Shown: one piece after another, positions 24,396 to 35,360 of the stretch
Position numbering within the stretch: position 1 is the first letter of the stretch
Layout of the letters: each line of letters starts with the position of its first letter
Source of the DNA: Archegozetes longisetosus
Taxonomy: Eukaryota; Arthropoda; Arachnida; Sarcoptiformes; Trhypochthoniidae
Length of the DNA: 64,000 bases
Direction of reading: 5' to 3'
Assembly: GCA_018873245.2 (NCBI GenBank)
Contig: JAEMBT020000002.1
Location: 5,180,001 to 5,244,000, forward strand
Notes under the pieces: generated by a model
What the model was told of the DNA's origin: nothing
Seen by the model: the letters and a program-made list of their open reading frames with translations, nothing else
The model's database searches: none
Translations under genes and position numbers: made by a program

Positions 24396-26292
24396 TTATC
24401 TAATAAAAATACTGATAATGTACGACGTCCATAAGGGCCAAGTTATATGAAGGAGTCCATAAATATTATTTAAAAACTTATTTTTAGGAAGCCTTTCGGA
24501 AACGCCATCACCAGTTCTCTTTATTCTATCCTCAACAACTTCCTTCGGAGCAGTCTTCAACTTAGTAGCGAGTCCAATCCACGCAAAAAAGTCAATGAAA
24601 GCTGTGGCCAAATTGAACGTATCTTTCCAGCCATATTCAGACGCAGAGTAATCATAAGGAAATGTGTGATGATAGTTGTGATAACCTTTACAAATAAATT
24701 GAATTGCTTGATTAATAAATTTTTTTTGTGCAGTGTGTGCAAGACAATTTTCAGAGATTTACAGCAAAAAACTTCAAATAGTAGAAGATAACGTTTTTAT
24801 TTAGATAGAAAGATCTTATCCAAGTTGAGCTAGTTGGTTATATTTGATTTTTAGATTGACCACTGTTTGCATTGCGTAGTGGTATTTTATTATATGATAT
24901 CTGTTTATTTTATTAACTCATTTTTAAAGAGAGAAACCCTACTGAACTTTAGTCTGAAACCTTTGATGAGATTTCAATTTTACACACAATGAAATATCAA
25001 AATTTTTTACTATCACCCTGTGCTGATCCTTTTATAAAATTGCATCTATTTTATTTTAGTCAAAATGTTCGATCTGAATGTGATGCAAATAAAGGTCAAT
25101 CTAAAAATCGAATGTAATCAACTAACTTAAAAGAAATTTTAAAATATCACGTCTCTAGTATTAGCAGATTTTGTTGTAGATCTCTGGAAAAGGTTTCGCA
25201 CACATCTAATGTTCTCTGTTAAGTGAATACAACTAAATATTTATTGAAATCAAGTGTTACTAACCTTCGCCTAACGACATATAAACTACAAATTTATTAT
25301 CTCGCGGTTCAATTCGGCTGTCATAAGGTCTAGATTTAAATAAATTATAGATTAAAGATATGACTTAAGAAATAGAGAAATAATAAGAAATTGATTACCT
25401 ATTACCACAGATATGAGCAGCAGAATTGACGAGCCAGGACTGATGCAACTTTAAATATAATCATAATTAAATCGTGTCATTCACGGCACTAATTTTTAAT
25501 ATTCAACTTACCGACATTACATAACGGAACCAATTACCAAAAAACACAATCAAAAATGGCTCTTCGAAGAAATAGAGTGGAACTATCATTGGAATTACAC
25601 CCCAAATCAATATTACCTATATTTTTCAAAATCAAATATAATCTTAATCATTACAATCTATCAATTTTGCTTATGGCTTAAAAAATCAATGCGTATAAGT
25701 CTATTAAACTGAAAATAGTTTAACAAAATACTTTTAAATTAATACTTACAAGAGGTATATAAAATCTGCGTTGAAATTTAACTATCGGATCAGCCCAAAC
25801 ATCTGACATGTCGATAGTTTTTCCCTTTTCTATAACTTGTGGATGTTTTCTAACTAAAAGCCATCCCATATGAGCAAAGAAGAATCCTCTTTTAGAATTA
25901 TGAGGATCTGCATCTGTTTCAGAATATTTATGATGAACACGATGATCTCGACACCACTCATAGATATCATTCTGAAGTGCCATTGTCTGCATGATCATCA
26001 ACAAAACTCTTAAGCTCCAATGTGCTTTATATGAACGATGAGTCCATAACCTATGACTACCTGCCAGAACACCAAATGCAGCGAAATGAGCGATAAAATA
26101 ACACCATAAAAAGGATTGCCATTTAGAGTATTTGATGGCTAAATACCATCCATAAAAGCCAAAGATGTGTAACATTGTTAGAGTAATAACATTACGCCAA
26201 ACGATTTGATTCTCATAGATTTGATTTTTATTGTTGACAGGTTTGCACTCAAGCACTTCGTTTGAGTGCATCTCATTCTCGGATTTGTGCAT
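24396..26292 (-). CDS. Desaturase G: acyl-CoA delta-9-type desaturase
   Basis: Five exons with the same phases and sizes as desaturase F: 25750-26292 (543), 25512-25616 (105), 25399-25448 (50), 25265-25329 (65), 24396-24685 (290), giving 350 residues. Boxes: HRLWTH, HRVHH, HNYHH. The last exon differs most (ATKLKTAPKEVVED in place of VTERRTVPEGVIMD). Exon 3 has a Tyr-to-Cys change (AHICGN). The open frame after the exon 1 donor runs only nine codons into the intron. It diverges from ELO D, with the Fanzor composite lying in the common upstream region. Function as for F; a different chain-length preference is possible but unproven. Confidence 0.94.
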
Positions 26293-26731
26293 TAGTTAGT
26301 TATCAAAATTGAAACTTTCAAACGAAAAACATTAAAAGAAGTAGCGGAAATCAATATATAGCTTTTTATTAACTTTTATTCGATTTTTATCGCATGTGTT
26401 CTGTAAAAGAAATATAAAAATTTTTGCTATCTCTAATCAAGTTCATTAATTATTTACAATATTATTTATTATAAGATGACATCTGAATAACAACTATAAT
26501 ATGAATAAGTCAATATTAAACATGAAATCAATAAAAATGAAATTATAATTAATCTCTAATATGAATAAATCGAAAATTTGTTGAATTAAACAAAGTTTAA
26601 ATAAGACTTACAATTTTAGGCAAAATTAGTTTTGCTGAATATTTTCTCAACAATCATCAACTTAAAGTTAAAAATCATTTAAACATCGATTTATAAGTTG
26701 AGTGGAAAAAGACATGTTACTTAATTTACTA
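26293..26731. promoter_or_regulatory. Conserved 5' flank of desaturase G
   Basis: Matches the 5' flanks of desaturases F, H and I over most of its length, including the inverse of AAAAGCTTTATA near 26350 (a TATA-like site about 70 bases before the ATG) and the inverse of GCAAAACTA further up. Conservation follows from duplication; a promoter role is inferred. Confidence 0.4.
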
Positions 26732-27153
26732 TAGGCTCTGTACTTTTCTGGTTTAACCCACCGAAGAGAAAATTTTAAAATTGGGTTTAACCTGAAAGAG
26801 CCCGAAAAACTATACGTATCGGGTGTTAAATTTAATTATTAGTCTTTCGAAAAGTTATGGGTTTTTAAATAGTTCTAGAGGTCTGAGAATAAAAATTTCC
26901 TTTTTGTTATTGAATATGATATTCCCTTTGTATTATTATAAAAATTCCAAATTTTCTACTCATTGGGTGCTTAGCAGTAGTAGTTAAATTGTTAGCAAAT
27001 TTTGAACACAGAGTTGTCATTAAATTCTTGACCAAACAACTAACACGTATTCGGCGACGCTAATTCAAAATTAAATAACTTCGTCAATGTCGCTGCTAAA
27101 TCCTAGAATTAGTTGAACAGGATGGCAGCACGGTTAGGGGCGAAACAAATACA

Positions 27154-27228
27154 CGTATTATTGCGACACACTTAGGCGAGTAGCCTTAAAAATCACTGTT
27201 TCTAAGATAGAGTTTACTACTCGCTCGA
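27154..27228. repeat. Hairpin inside the composite
   Basis: GCGACACACTTAGGCGAGTAG pairs imperfectly with CTACTCGCTCGACTGTGTCGC across a loop of about 34 bases. It lies in sequence absent from the solo MITE, so it belongs to a separate insertion whose ends were not resolved. Confidence 0.5.
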
Positions 27229-27295
27229 CTGTGTCGCACTACTACTGGGATTAGCTTCGCCTATTATCATTTGACCACTACTAGCTAAGCATTTA

Positions 27296-27732
27296 CTAGG
27301 GAAGGGTGTGATCTGAGGAAGTCAGATCAAGATATTTTTGATTTGGCATTAATCTGTGACAATTACATTGACCAAAACTCAAAAATTCGTGCTTATGAGC
27401 TCTTGTTTGTTCGTAATCGGTAATATAAAATCCAATCTTTAGCATTGCTTTGTATGTCAGTAATGCCCATTGCTACGCATATGCATTGAGCGCATTGACA
27501 AGTATTAAACTGAACAGTGAAGCCAACTTTCTATGGCATAAAGCAAAGGCTATAAAGTATACATCGCTGTCATACAAAGCAATGCTAAAGATTGGATTTT
27601 ATATTACTGATTGCGGACAAACAATAGCTCGTAAGCACGAATTTTTGAGTTTTGGTCAATGTAATTGTCACATAGATTAATGCCAAATCAAAAATATCTT
27701 GATCTGACTTCCTCAGATCGCACCCTCCCTAG
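27296..27732. mobile_element. Palindromic MITE
   Basis: Near-perfect inverted arms of about 160 bases, starting CTAGGGAAGGGTGTGATCTG and ending in the inverse of CTAGGGAGGGTGCGATCTG. TTA lies on both outer sides and may be a 3-base target duplication. The open frame 27450-27680 is arm sequence, not a gene. Confidence 0.75.
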
Positions 27733-27773
27733 TTAGATGAGTAGAAATTTTTTAATTTTTACAATAATATTAA

Positions 27774-29801
27774 CCTTTTAGAAACCGATATTACCATTTG
27801 GCAATTATTCCATATTAAAAAGTTACAAATTATAAATGATAAGATTATAAATTTACTGATGAAAAATTGGTATAAAATATATAGAAAATTTCATTTTTAT
27901 TAACTTGATTCAACATGTCTGGTTATTGTAATTCTTGCAATAAATATGGTCATAAACGTGCATCAAGCATTAAATGTGATAATTATTTACCACCTCTTAA
28001 ACGTAGGATGAATAATATAGATTTCGAAACTAAATCATTTACCATAAAGTGTGGCCTAAACAAATTTTCTAAAAGAAATGCACTTTTAATATCTAAAATT
28101 AACGATGATGTCCTAGAAGTTTCATCACTTATGATTGAAGCATCCCTATTATTCAATTTTCACTATTGTAGATTACTTCAATCAGATTCAAATATTATTC
28201 AAGAAAAACCAAACATTTTAAGCTTCTTCTATCAGTTAAAAGGCAAAAACAATGTAGATCACCAGTTTTGAAATTTACGATCAGATAGAGATAAAGTTTA
28301 TGATGGAAAATACAAGTCCTATTTGATTTAAAATGCTGCTAAAAACTTTGAAGCAAACATCAAGAATAACATCACCGTTCATATGTATCCAAGAGTCAAG
28401 AGATATTTCAAACTTAAGTTCCCTAATATTGGTAAAAAAGTTTTATATCAAATATTGAAATATTTGTTTGAAAAATTGTCCTCCACAAATTCTACTTCTA
28501 TAGATTTAGATGAATATCTAAAAGAATTTAGAAATTAATTCAAATTGCCTGAAGATTTCTCATTTCGTGAACTCGAAACTTTATGGTGGAAATATATCAA
28601 TTTTTTATTCAAATTACAAACATATTTCAATCAATTTCGGACTTTAGAAAAACCTGAAGACAAGCAAAGAGTCAAGTCATTCAATATATTCCCTATATTT
28701 AGCTTTGGTAGAAAACATATACTTTATACTACTGATGCTCTAAGAGAATTATTGGCGTCATTACAATTGATTCATGACAAAGAAGACAGGAATGCAAAGA
28801 GATTTAGAGAAAATGCAAAGTTTTATTGGTCAGAATATTTCAACATTAAGAAATTTGAGAATCCTAAAAGAAATATTTATTTCGCAAGTTCATTTTCTAC
28901 AGATGGTATAAATGTTTCGATTCATATGATTAGACAGATTAGAGAAAAACAAGACAAAATGATGTTCTAAATCAAATCAGATTCAATCTACACAATGATG
29001 AGTTTTCTAGTTTTGTTGGAATAGATCCTGGAGCAAGATACATGTATGGTATGGTAAAGGATGAAAAAAATTATTTGTATAAAAGTTCGCGTTTCAGACA
29101 TGATACTAAACAATTTCATAGAAAGAAACGTTTGAAGAAAATGACTGAACACATACTGTCTAAAGTTTCAAAACAAAGAGAACAGATTGAAAAGACTGAG
29201 AATATTATAATCAGCAGGAAATATGACTATCTAGAATATACAAAGTTTCAATTAATATATTTCCAACAACTACAGAATACTTTTGCTAGAAAAACTGTAT
29301 CACGACTGAAATGGGACAAGCAAATTATGGTACAAAAAGTTTTGGATAAAAAAAGCTAATGAAATATGTTCGACAGATGATGGGAGGAAAACATTTATTG
29401 CTTACGGTAATGGAAAGGTTCAACCTTTTTATCAGAGGATATATAAAAACACCGTTGAAAAGGTTATATTTATCTCTAAGAAGAAATAGAAATTGTACAG
29501 TTTATTTAACTGATGAATTCAGAACGACAAAACTCTGTTCCAACTGTTATCATGAATGTATAACATCAAAGTCACCACGTCGTTTTCAATTTTGCCCAAA
29601 TTGCAAAAAAGTGTGGAATCGAGATATAAATGCTGCAAGGAACATTTTATATAAAGCTAAATACTTTATAGAAAATGTCACAAATGCAAAATGTTTTCAA
29701 GGGAAAATTGACACTCGTGTTGATTGTTCTCTTGTTAAGAAACGATACCAATTTGGTACCTTTTATAATCTTTGAAGATCACATTGTCGGTCTTTCAAAG
29801 G
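27774..29801. mobile_element. PiggyBac-like element carrying Fanzor
   Basis: Flanked on both sides by TTAA (27770-27773 and 29802-29805), the exclusive target of piggyBac elements. The ends are inverted: CCTTTTAGAAACCGA left, CCTTTGAAAGACCGA right. The solo MITE at 23200 is a homologous unoccupied site (ATAATAATACAAAGGGAATATC), which supports insertion into the outer element. No piggyBac transposase is present; Fanzor is the only coding remnant. Assignment to piggyBac rests on the TTAA and terminal CCYTT similarity only. Confidence 0.6.
27915..29775 (+). pseudogene. Fanzor (eukaryotic TnpB-like RNA-guided nuclease), inactivated
   Basis: Fanzor proteins are transposon-borne relatives of bacterial TnpB and Cas12; some are proven RNA-guided DNA nucleases. 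The ATG at 27915 opens a Cys-rich N-terminus (CNSCNKYGHKR). The C-terminal part has the RuvC-I motif GIDPGARYMYG (about 29020), a YGNG segment (about 29400), the DEFRTTKLCSNC motif (about 29515), a second zinc pair CPNC, and NRDINAARN with the last catalytic Asp. Breaks: in-frame stops at 28269, 28329 and 28536, and frameshifts near 28967, 29340 and 29430. All parts are on one strand in the right order over 620 codons, so the copy decayed recently as a unit. The family is clear; the subclass (Fanzor1 is likely, because it is inside a eukaryotic transposon) is inference. Confidence 0.88.
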
Positions 29802-30341
29802 TTAAGGCAATATCATAATGGATAATAATAATGAAATTATTATTCTTAGACCCCTGAAACTATTCAAAACCCATAACTTTTGAAAGATCTTATAATCAAA
29901 TTTCATACGTATATTTCATTCGGGCCTTTTCAAGATAAACCCGATTTCAAAATTTTCCTTTCAGAGAATTTTCAGGTGTAATCGGGTTAAACCAGGAAAA
30001 CACAGGAGCTACTGTATATGAGACTAATAACGAAAATTGTGTATAATAGCTACGATACACTTGTCTGGTTTGTCCCTCAACAGGAAGTTATATCATAAAA
30101 ATAGTCAATTTTGTTTAAGACTTGTAATAAGATTTTGAGCCGAGTATTAGTTATATTAAGTAAGAATTGTTTTTAAACAACACAAATATCAATAAGTAAC
30201 TTACCTGTTACATCAAATATCTGTAACTGCTAGACTAATTTTCATTCACTTTGTTTTGAAATTTGATCAAATCCACTGAAGTTTTATATTATCGATAATC
30301 AAAAGTTGTCTACTGTTTGGAAAAGAGTTTCAAATTTGAAG

Positions 30342-31368
30342 ATGTCTTACGCGCAAAGCATACAAAGTATTTCATCAACACTTAATTATATTCTTCATCA
30401 ATATTGGATCGATTGTCAGGACCCGCGAACTAAAAACTTCTTTCTCGTGGACACATCTCTGTTTAATTTTGGTTTGATAATGTGTTTGTATGTATTTTTC
30501 GCCAAATCATTAGGTCCTAAACTAATGAAGAATAGGGAACCGATACAATTGAAAGGCCTTATGTTGGTTTATAACATATCGATGGTCTTAATTAACACAT
30601 TTTTCTTCCTTTATGTCGTTACTCACTGTGAGCGCGGAAAAAGATTTATAGATTTTAAATATCCTGATCGAAGCGACACTTCAGCAAAAGCCTTGTGGGA
30701 ACTGAGCATGGCCTGGTGGTACTGGATGACAAAATTCTTGGATCTGTTGGATACTGTGTTCTTTGTATTGAGGAAGAAGAATTCTCATATCACATTTTTG
30801 CATGTTTATCATCACACTTCTGTTCCGTAAGAAAGCTTCATTTTTGATTATATTTTACAAAAATATTGTCTTTCATATCATGAAAATGACTGAGCGCTTA
30901 AATAAGTGGATTTAATGACTAAGACATTATGAAATTTTTCAATTTTGACGCTAGTTTGAAAGGATTATTTTTCGTAGAGTTTTCGCGTGGCTATGCCTTA
31001 AGCACAACGCTGTAATACCTTACGCAATTTTGTTCGCGTTGGTAAACTCATTTGTACATATAGTTATGTATTCTTATTACGCATTGTCAATACTCGGGCC
31101 ACAAGTTCGTAAATATCTTTGGTGGAAAAAGTATATAACCCAGTTGCAATTGGGACAATTCGTCTTTTATATGGTCTATGGAGCTATAATGACTTTCTTA
31201 CAAATTGGTTATCCGAAATTTTGGCTTTGGTTTGGGATGACTCAGCCACCCTTCTTTTTCTTTATTTTTTATGACTTCTATCGAAAATCTTACAACACAA
31301 CCAATAATATAAATTACAATAATAATGAACTCAAATCTAATAATTATTTTGCAAATAAAGCTGAGTAA
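30342..31368 (+). CDS. ELO D: very-long-chain fatty acid elongase
   Basis: Exons 30342-30826 and 30978-31368 join over a 151-base intron (acceptor GTAG) to give 291 residues. Motifs: KFLDLLDT, HVYHH, HIVMYSYY, TQLQLGQ. The Cys after the histidine box is Ser here (HHTSVP), and the segment before the second half is changed (VIPYAILFALVN). Its sister is ELO C. It diverges from desaturase G with 4 kb of nested transposons between; the conserved ELO block starts about 30015, directly at the composite's edge. Downstream, a hAT-like MITE, then a double transposon insertion and a Merlin element separate it from the tail of its former convergent desaturase (36580). Confidence 0.92.
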
Positions 31369-31376
31369 TATATAAT

Positions 31377-31840
31377 AGAAGCGGAAAAAAGCAAAAATGC
31401 TAATTCCGATCTGATCCGAAAATAATTATTGAAATAATGATTTTACTAATGAATACAAAATAAATACAATTGAAAATCAATATTAATTACTGTTTAATTA
31501 AATCAAAGTTAGATCTAATGAATAGCATTTGTCAACTTTATCAGTATCTAAATTAGACTATCTAAATCAATTTCAATTATTTAATTGTGATTCACTTTCC
31601 TTTGAATCTGACACAATATTTTTATCAGACATTTTGAAACAATAGACAATAAAATGCTTTTATTTGTTATACTTAAAAGTCTCCTCAATTTTGAAGTATT
31701 TAATTACAGTTTCAGCGCTAATGATTTTATACATTTGTGAGATACTGTTAAACTCATTACTGTTTCTATACAATACTTTTAAAGTTTTTTATATTGCGGA
31801 TTCAATTGGACAGATCCGATCCGATTGATGCCTCTAATGT
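31377..31840. mobile_element. hAT-like MITE after ELO D
   Basis: Left end AGAAGCGGAAAAAAGC with GATCTGATCCG inside; right end inverse of TAGAGGCATCAATCGGATCG. It splits the ELO 3' UTR: the normal continuation (CGACTAGAAATCTTCAATC) resumes at 31855. Flanks TATAAT are similar on both sides. The short terminal TAGAGGC is hAT-like. The partial copy at 21071-21480 is almost identical. Confidence 0.6.
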
Positions 31841-32076
31841 ATAATATAAAAAACGACTAGAAATCTTCAATCAAAATACAATTATATTATAAATTGTATT
31901 CTCAAATGAGTGAAAGTTTGTTTATTTTCTTTTTTTATTCCAACAATAAATAGCTATCACAGCCAAGTATAATAGTATATTACATCGGATAAGGGTGTTT
32001 GAGCAAGCGATAGACCTGCCATCCTATGCCTAAGGGATGAGTAGAGAACAAGGGAGATCCAATAGCTATGCAGAAC

Positions 32077-34485
32077 GGTGTCCTCCACATAGACCCGATT
32101 CCAATTTGACCCAAGACGCTTTAGACCCAAACTTTTTCTATTTTAGCCCAATAGTCATTTCACTCAAAATGAAAAAATAAAAGTTCATTTTGACCCAATA
32201 CCATACTATGAATAATTTTTCACTGACTGATTATGCGTGTAGATACGTATCAAAATACAGTCTGTTCTTTTATCTTCTTAACTAAGATTAAAAAAACAGT
32301 TAAAGCATTATATATTTTGATATTTTAACCAAATGTCAGATAAATTACTCATTGATACTTTGAAACAAACTTTAATTTGAATGTAACAGAATTAGTGGTC
32401 AAAATAGCAATTCATTACTTTATAACATGCGTTGAACTGTTATCTGTTATTTACTAAACAAATTTTAACTCATATTGTCATAAACTTTCAATAAATTTAA
32501 GTTATTTTCCTGATCGAAACAACAATTAGTTAATAAATGCGTTTTATAAATAAAAACTGTCTCTTTTATTGCAAACACCATTTTTAACACTAAACGTGTT
32601 TTTAAACAAAACAATGATTGCAAAACAATCTTCGACTTATTTCAAACTTTATTCATAAGTTTGATCTGATCGATGCGTAATATTAAAGAAAAATTGCACT
32701 CAACACATGAGTTTAGAAGATAAAAGGACAGACTGTATTGTCAAATTTATAACACGTTTATTTGCGTTTTCAATATAATTATTGAATATTTTTGATTGAA
32801 ATGAGTGAAATACAATGGATTAAAACCTCAAGAAATCGTGAGCAACCAGTAATTGATGGGCATGTCTTTAAAATTAAGGAAAGAAAGTCAAATGGAAGAG
32901 CGTATTGGATTTGCAACTATGAGAGATGTGATGTGAGAGCGGTTACGAATGACAAAGTTCTTATTTCGGTGAATCCCAATCATGATGAGAAACATCAACC
33001 AGAGAAGTCAGAAGTTACTAAAAGAGTTTTCCGTAACAAATGCAAGGCAGAAGTCATGAAAAATCCACTCAAGTCTGTACAGCGTATTTATACTAAACAG
33101 AGGATAGCAATGATCAACGATACAAACGAAAGTACTGACGATCTCATATCATCATTACCCGTATTTCAAAGCATAAAATCAACGCTTTACAGTGTTAGAA
33201 GATTTGTTTTTCCACGCCAACCACACAGCAGATCAGATCTGGTTATTGATGAAAGATGGACAAAAACTCATGATAGTCGTGACTTTATTTTAGCTGATGA
33301 TAACACTAATCATCGTATTATCATTTTTGGCACATTATCGTTTTTTCTCAGAGCCTGTGATACTGAAAATAGCACTTTTTTCATGGACGGCACATTTAAA
33401 TCATGCCCTCAAATTTTTGCTAAAATCTATACAATTCATTGCATAATTGCCGGTCAAATGTTTCCTATTATTTTGCATTACTGCCAAATAAAACTGAAGC
33501 AACATATGTACGATTCCTCTCTTTATTATGTAGTGTAGCTCTTCGTCATAATGTTTGTTTCTCAGCTAAACTCGATTTTGAAATTACAATGATGAATGCA
33601 ATTTCTAAAGTTCTAATAAGTTGTGAAATTCGTGGGTGCTTTTTTCATTACACTCAAGCTGTTTGACGAAAAGTGCAGAATTTAGGGCTCACAATTGCGT
33701 TCAAAATTAATCCTTCCGTTAGAAAAACTGTAAGACGATTGCCTGCGCTACCTCTCGTTCCATATAATAATATTGATGAAGTTTGGACTGTAATTTATGA
33801 AAATGCACCCCTTGAAATCAACAACATCAGAGCTCTTCTTGATTATGTAACAGTAATAGGGTGGATGAGATTTGTGGCTTATTTCATCGTAGGATTTGGT
33901 GTCATTTTGATAATGAAGGCGCGCGAACAAACAATAATTTAGAGGGATGGCATTTCAAACTGAACAAAATAATGGGAAAAAGTCATCCAAACATTTATGA
34001 GTTGTTAACAGTCTTTCAAGATGTTCAAAATGATAATGAGGTAGAGCTCCGATTACTGCTTTTGGGCAACAATGCAAAAAAACTTAAGAAAAAATATCGT
34101 GATATTCACCAAAAACTCATGACACTCAGAGAGACTGGAAAAAAATGACATTAATATCATCGACTTTACAGACGCATGTAGTTATCAAATACGTTTGCGA
34201 TCGTAGATTTTCATGACTCAATTATGAATTGAGACTCATTTACTTTTATTTTAGATCTAATCATTTAATAATTTTCGGTTTACGATTTATATCATTTTTT
34301 TCTATTTAATTGATTTGAAATGTAATAGCATTTGACAAGAGCTTCAGTTTTTACTCCTCCTTTATAACATTGGGTCAAATAAACATAGGGTTATATCTTC
34401 TTTGGGTTAAAGTCTATTGGGTCAAGTCAGATTGGGTCTATTAGTGATTGGGTCAGATCAAACTTGGGCCAATCAGGGGTAGACC
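32077..34485 (+). mobile_element. MULE (Mutator-like) transposon
   Basis: A 9-base duplication ATGCAGAAC lies at 32068-32076 and 34486-34494, as expected for MULEs. Ends are GGTGTCCTCC and the inverse of GGTCTACCCC. Both subterminal regions hold multiple copies of a heptamer (GACCCAA left of 32220, TTGGGTC from 34368), typical transposase-binding arrays. It encloses a decayed FLYWCH/MULE transposase. Confidence 0.85.
32792..34148 (+). pseudogene. FLYWCH-MULE transposase, frameshifted
   Basis: The N-terminal part (from the ATG at 32792, or MSE a few codons later) is a FLYWCH-type zinc finger (YWICNYERCDVRA ... NHDEKHQ). Then follow MULE transposase blocks: FMDGTFKSCP (first catalytic Asp), KTEATYVRFLSLL, a second Asp region (KLDFEITMMNAI), and NNLEGWH holding the Glu. 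The frame is lost near 33480 (shift), at a TGA at 33664 and again near 33860. About 450 codons in total, close to full length. Confidence 0.88.
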
Positions 34486-35205
34486 ATGCAGAACAAACAT
34501 TTTATTGAACGAGGCAAATATGAATATAAAACAGTTTCATATTACTAACAAATATATAATAGACAAACTTCAAAAGTTTAAATATAATCAATATTTAGAA
34601 ACTGAAAAATTAGAAATCAGTCAAATATGTTTAAACCAACTTATTTTAAGCATATTAAATTATTTTATTTAAAATTAAACAATTAACGAGAAAACTTTAC
34701 AACCTCTTTTCTTAAATTTTCGATTAATTTTCATTATTCTATTCATAATTTTGAATAATAAATTGAATGTATTATATTTTAACTTTTGTCAAATTCTATT
34801 AAATGAAACTTTATTATTGAAAATTTTAAATAGAATACAATTTAGTATTTGATGAACTCTAATAAAAATATGACAAAATAAAATACAATTTTTTAACGAA
34901 AAACAAAAATCTTAAAAATAATAGATTCAATTCATTCATTATTAATGTATTTTAGATTTGTGTTTTTCGTCAAAGAATTGTATTTTATTTTGTCATATTT
35001 TCGTTAGAATTTATCAAATATATATATAGAATTTTGTTCAGTTTTAGTTTTATTAAACCTGTTGCCGGTAGTGTTAAAACTTTTTCAAATTTACCGGTTA
35101 TTAAATACTTTCATATTAATAACTGAACTCAATGCCATTTGGCGTCGCTCAAAAATGTGACGCCAACCAATTAACATTATATGTAATATACTATTATACT
35201 TGTCA
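34486..35205. other. Right part of the long-TIR element
   Basis: No gene. It holds the 34846-35020 palindrome and a small hairpin near 35140 (TGGCGTCGC ... GTGACGCCA). Confidence 0.4.
34846..35020. repeat. Short palindromic repeat
   Basis: ATATGACAAAATAAAATACA on the left is the inverse of TGTATTTTATTTTGTCATAT on the right; arms are about 80 bases around ATTCATTCATTATT. Probably a small MITE. Confidence 0.7.
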
Positions 35206-35360
35206 TAGCTATCAGATGATTGCTATGAATGTAAGTCACAGCATGTTGAACTCAATTTATTTTGTTCATATCAAAACTATGATTCAAAGGTTATGAGTAA
35301 ACCTATATTATTAATAAGCTATGAACACAACACAACCATCTTCTAAGTCGTCAAAATAAT

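Larger units (their letters stand above)
26732..30011. mobile_element. Composite TIR element enclosing a Fanzor gene
   Basis: Left end TAGGCTCTGTACTTTTCTGG and right end (inverse) TAGCTCCTGTGTTTTCCTGG start arms of about 200 bases that stay similar through TTATGGGTTTT and AGGTCTGAGAATAA. The solo MITE at 22835-23411 is the same element without its internal insertions. Inside it are a hairpin-rich insert (about 27000-27270), a palindromic MITE (27296-27732) and a piggyBac-like element with Fanzor (27774-29801). The transposase class of the outer family is not clear from the ends. Confidence 0.75.
31960..35205. mobile_element. Long-TIR element hosting a nested MULE
   Basis: Ends carry CAAGTATAATAGTATATTAC (left at 31964, inverse at the right end), and TAGCTATCA is duplicated at 31951-31959 and 35206-35214. 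The equivalent spacer at 24180 has the site once (AATAGCTATCATTG), which is an empty allele. A 9 to 10 base duplication points to a MULE or similar superfamily. Apart from the nested MULE and a palindrome it has no coding sequence. Confidence 0.75.

Noticed and set aside
27450-27680. 76-codon frame
   Set aside because: Lies within the palindromic MITE arms; coding-like length is chance.
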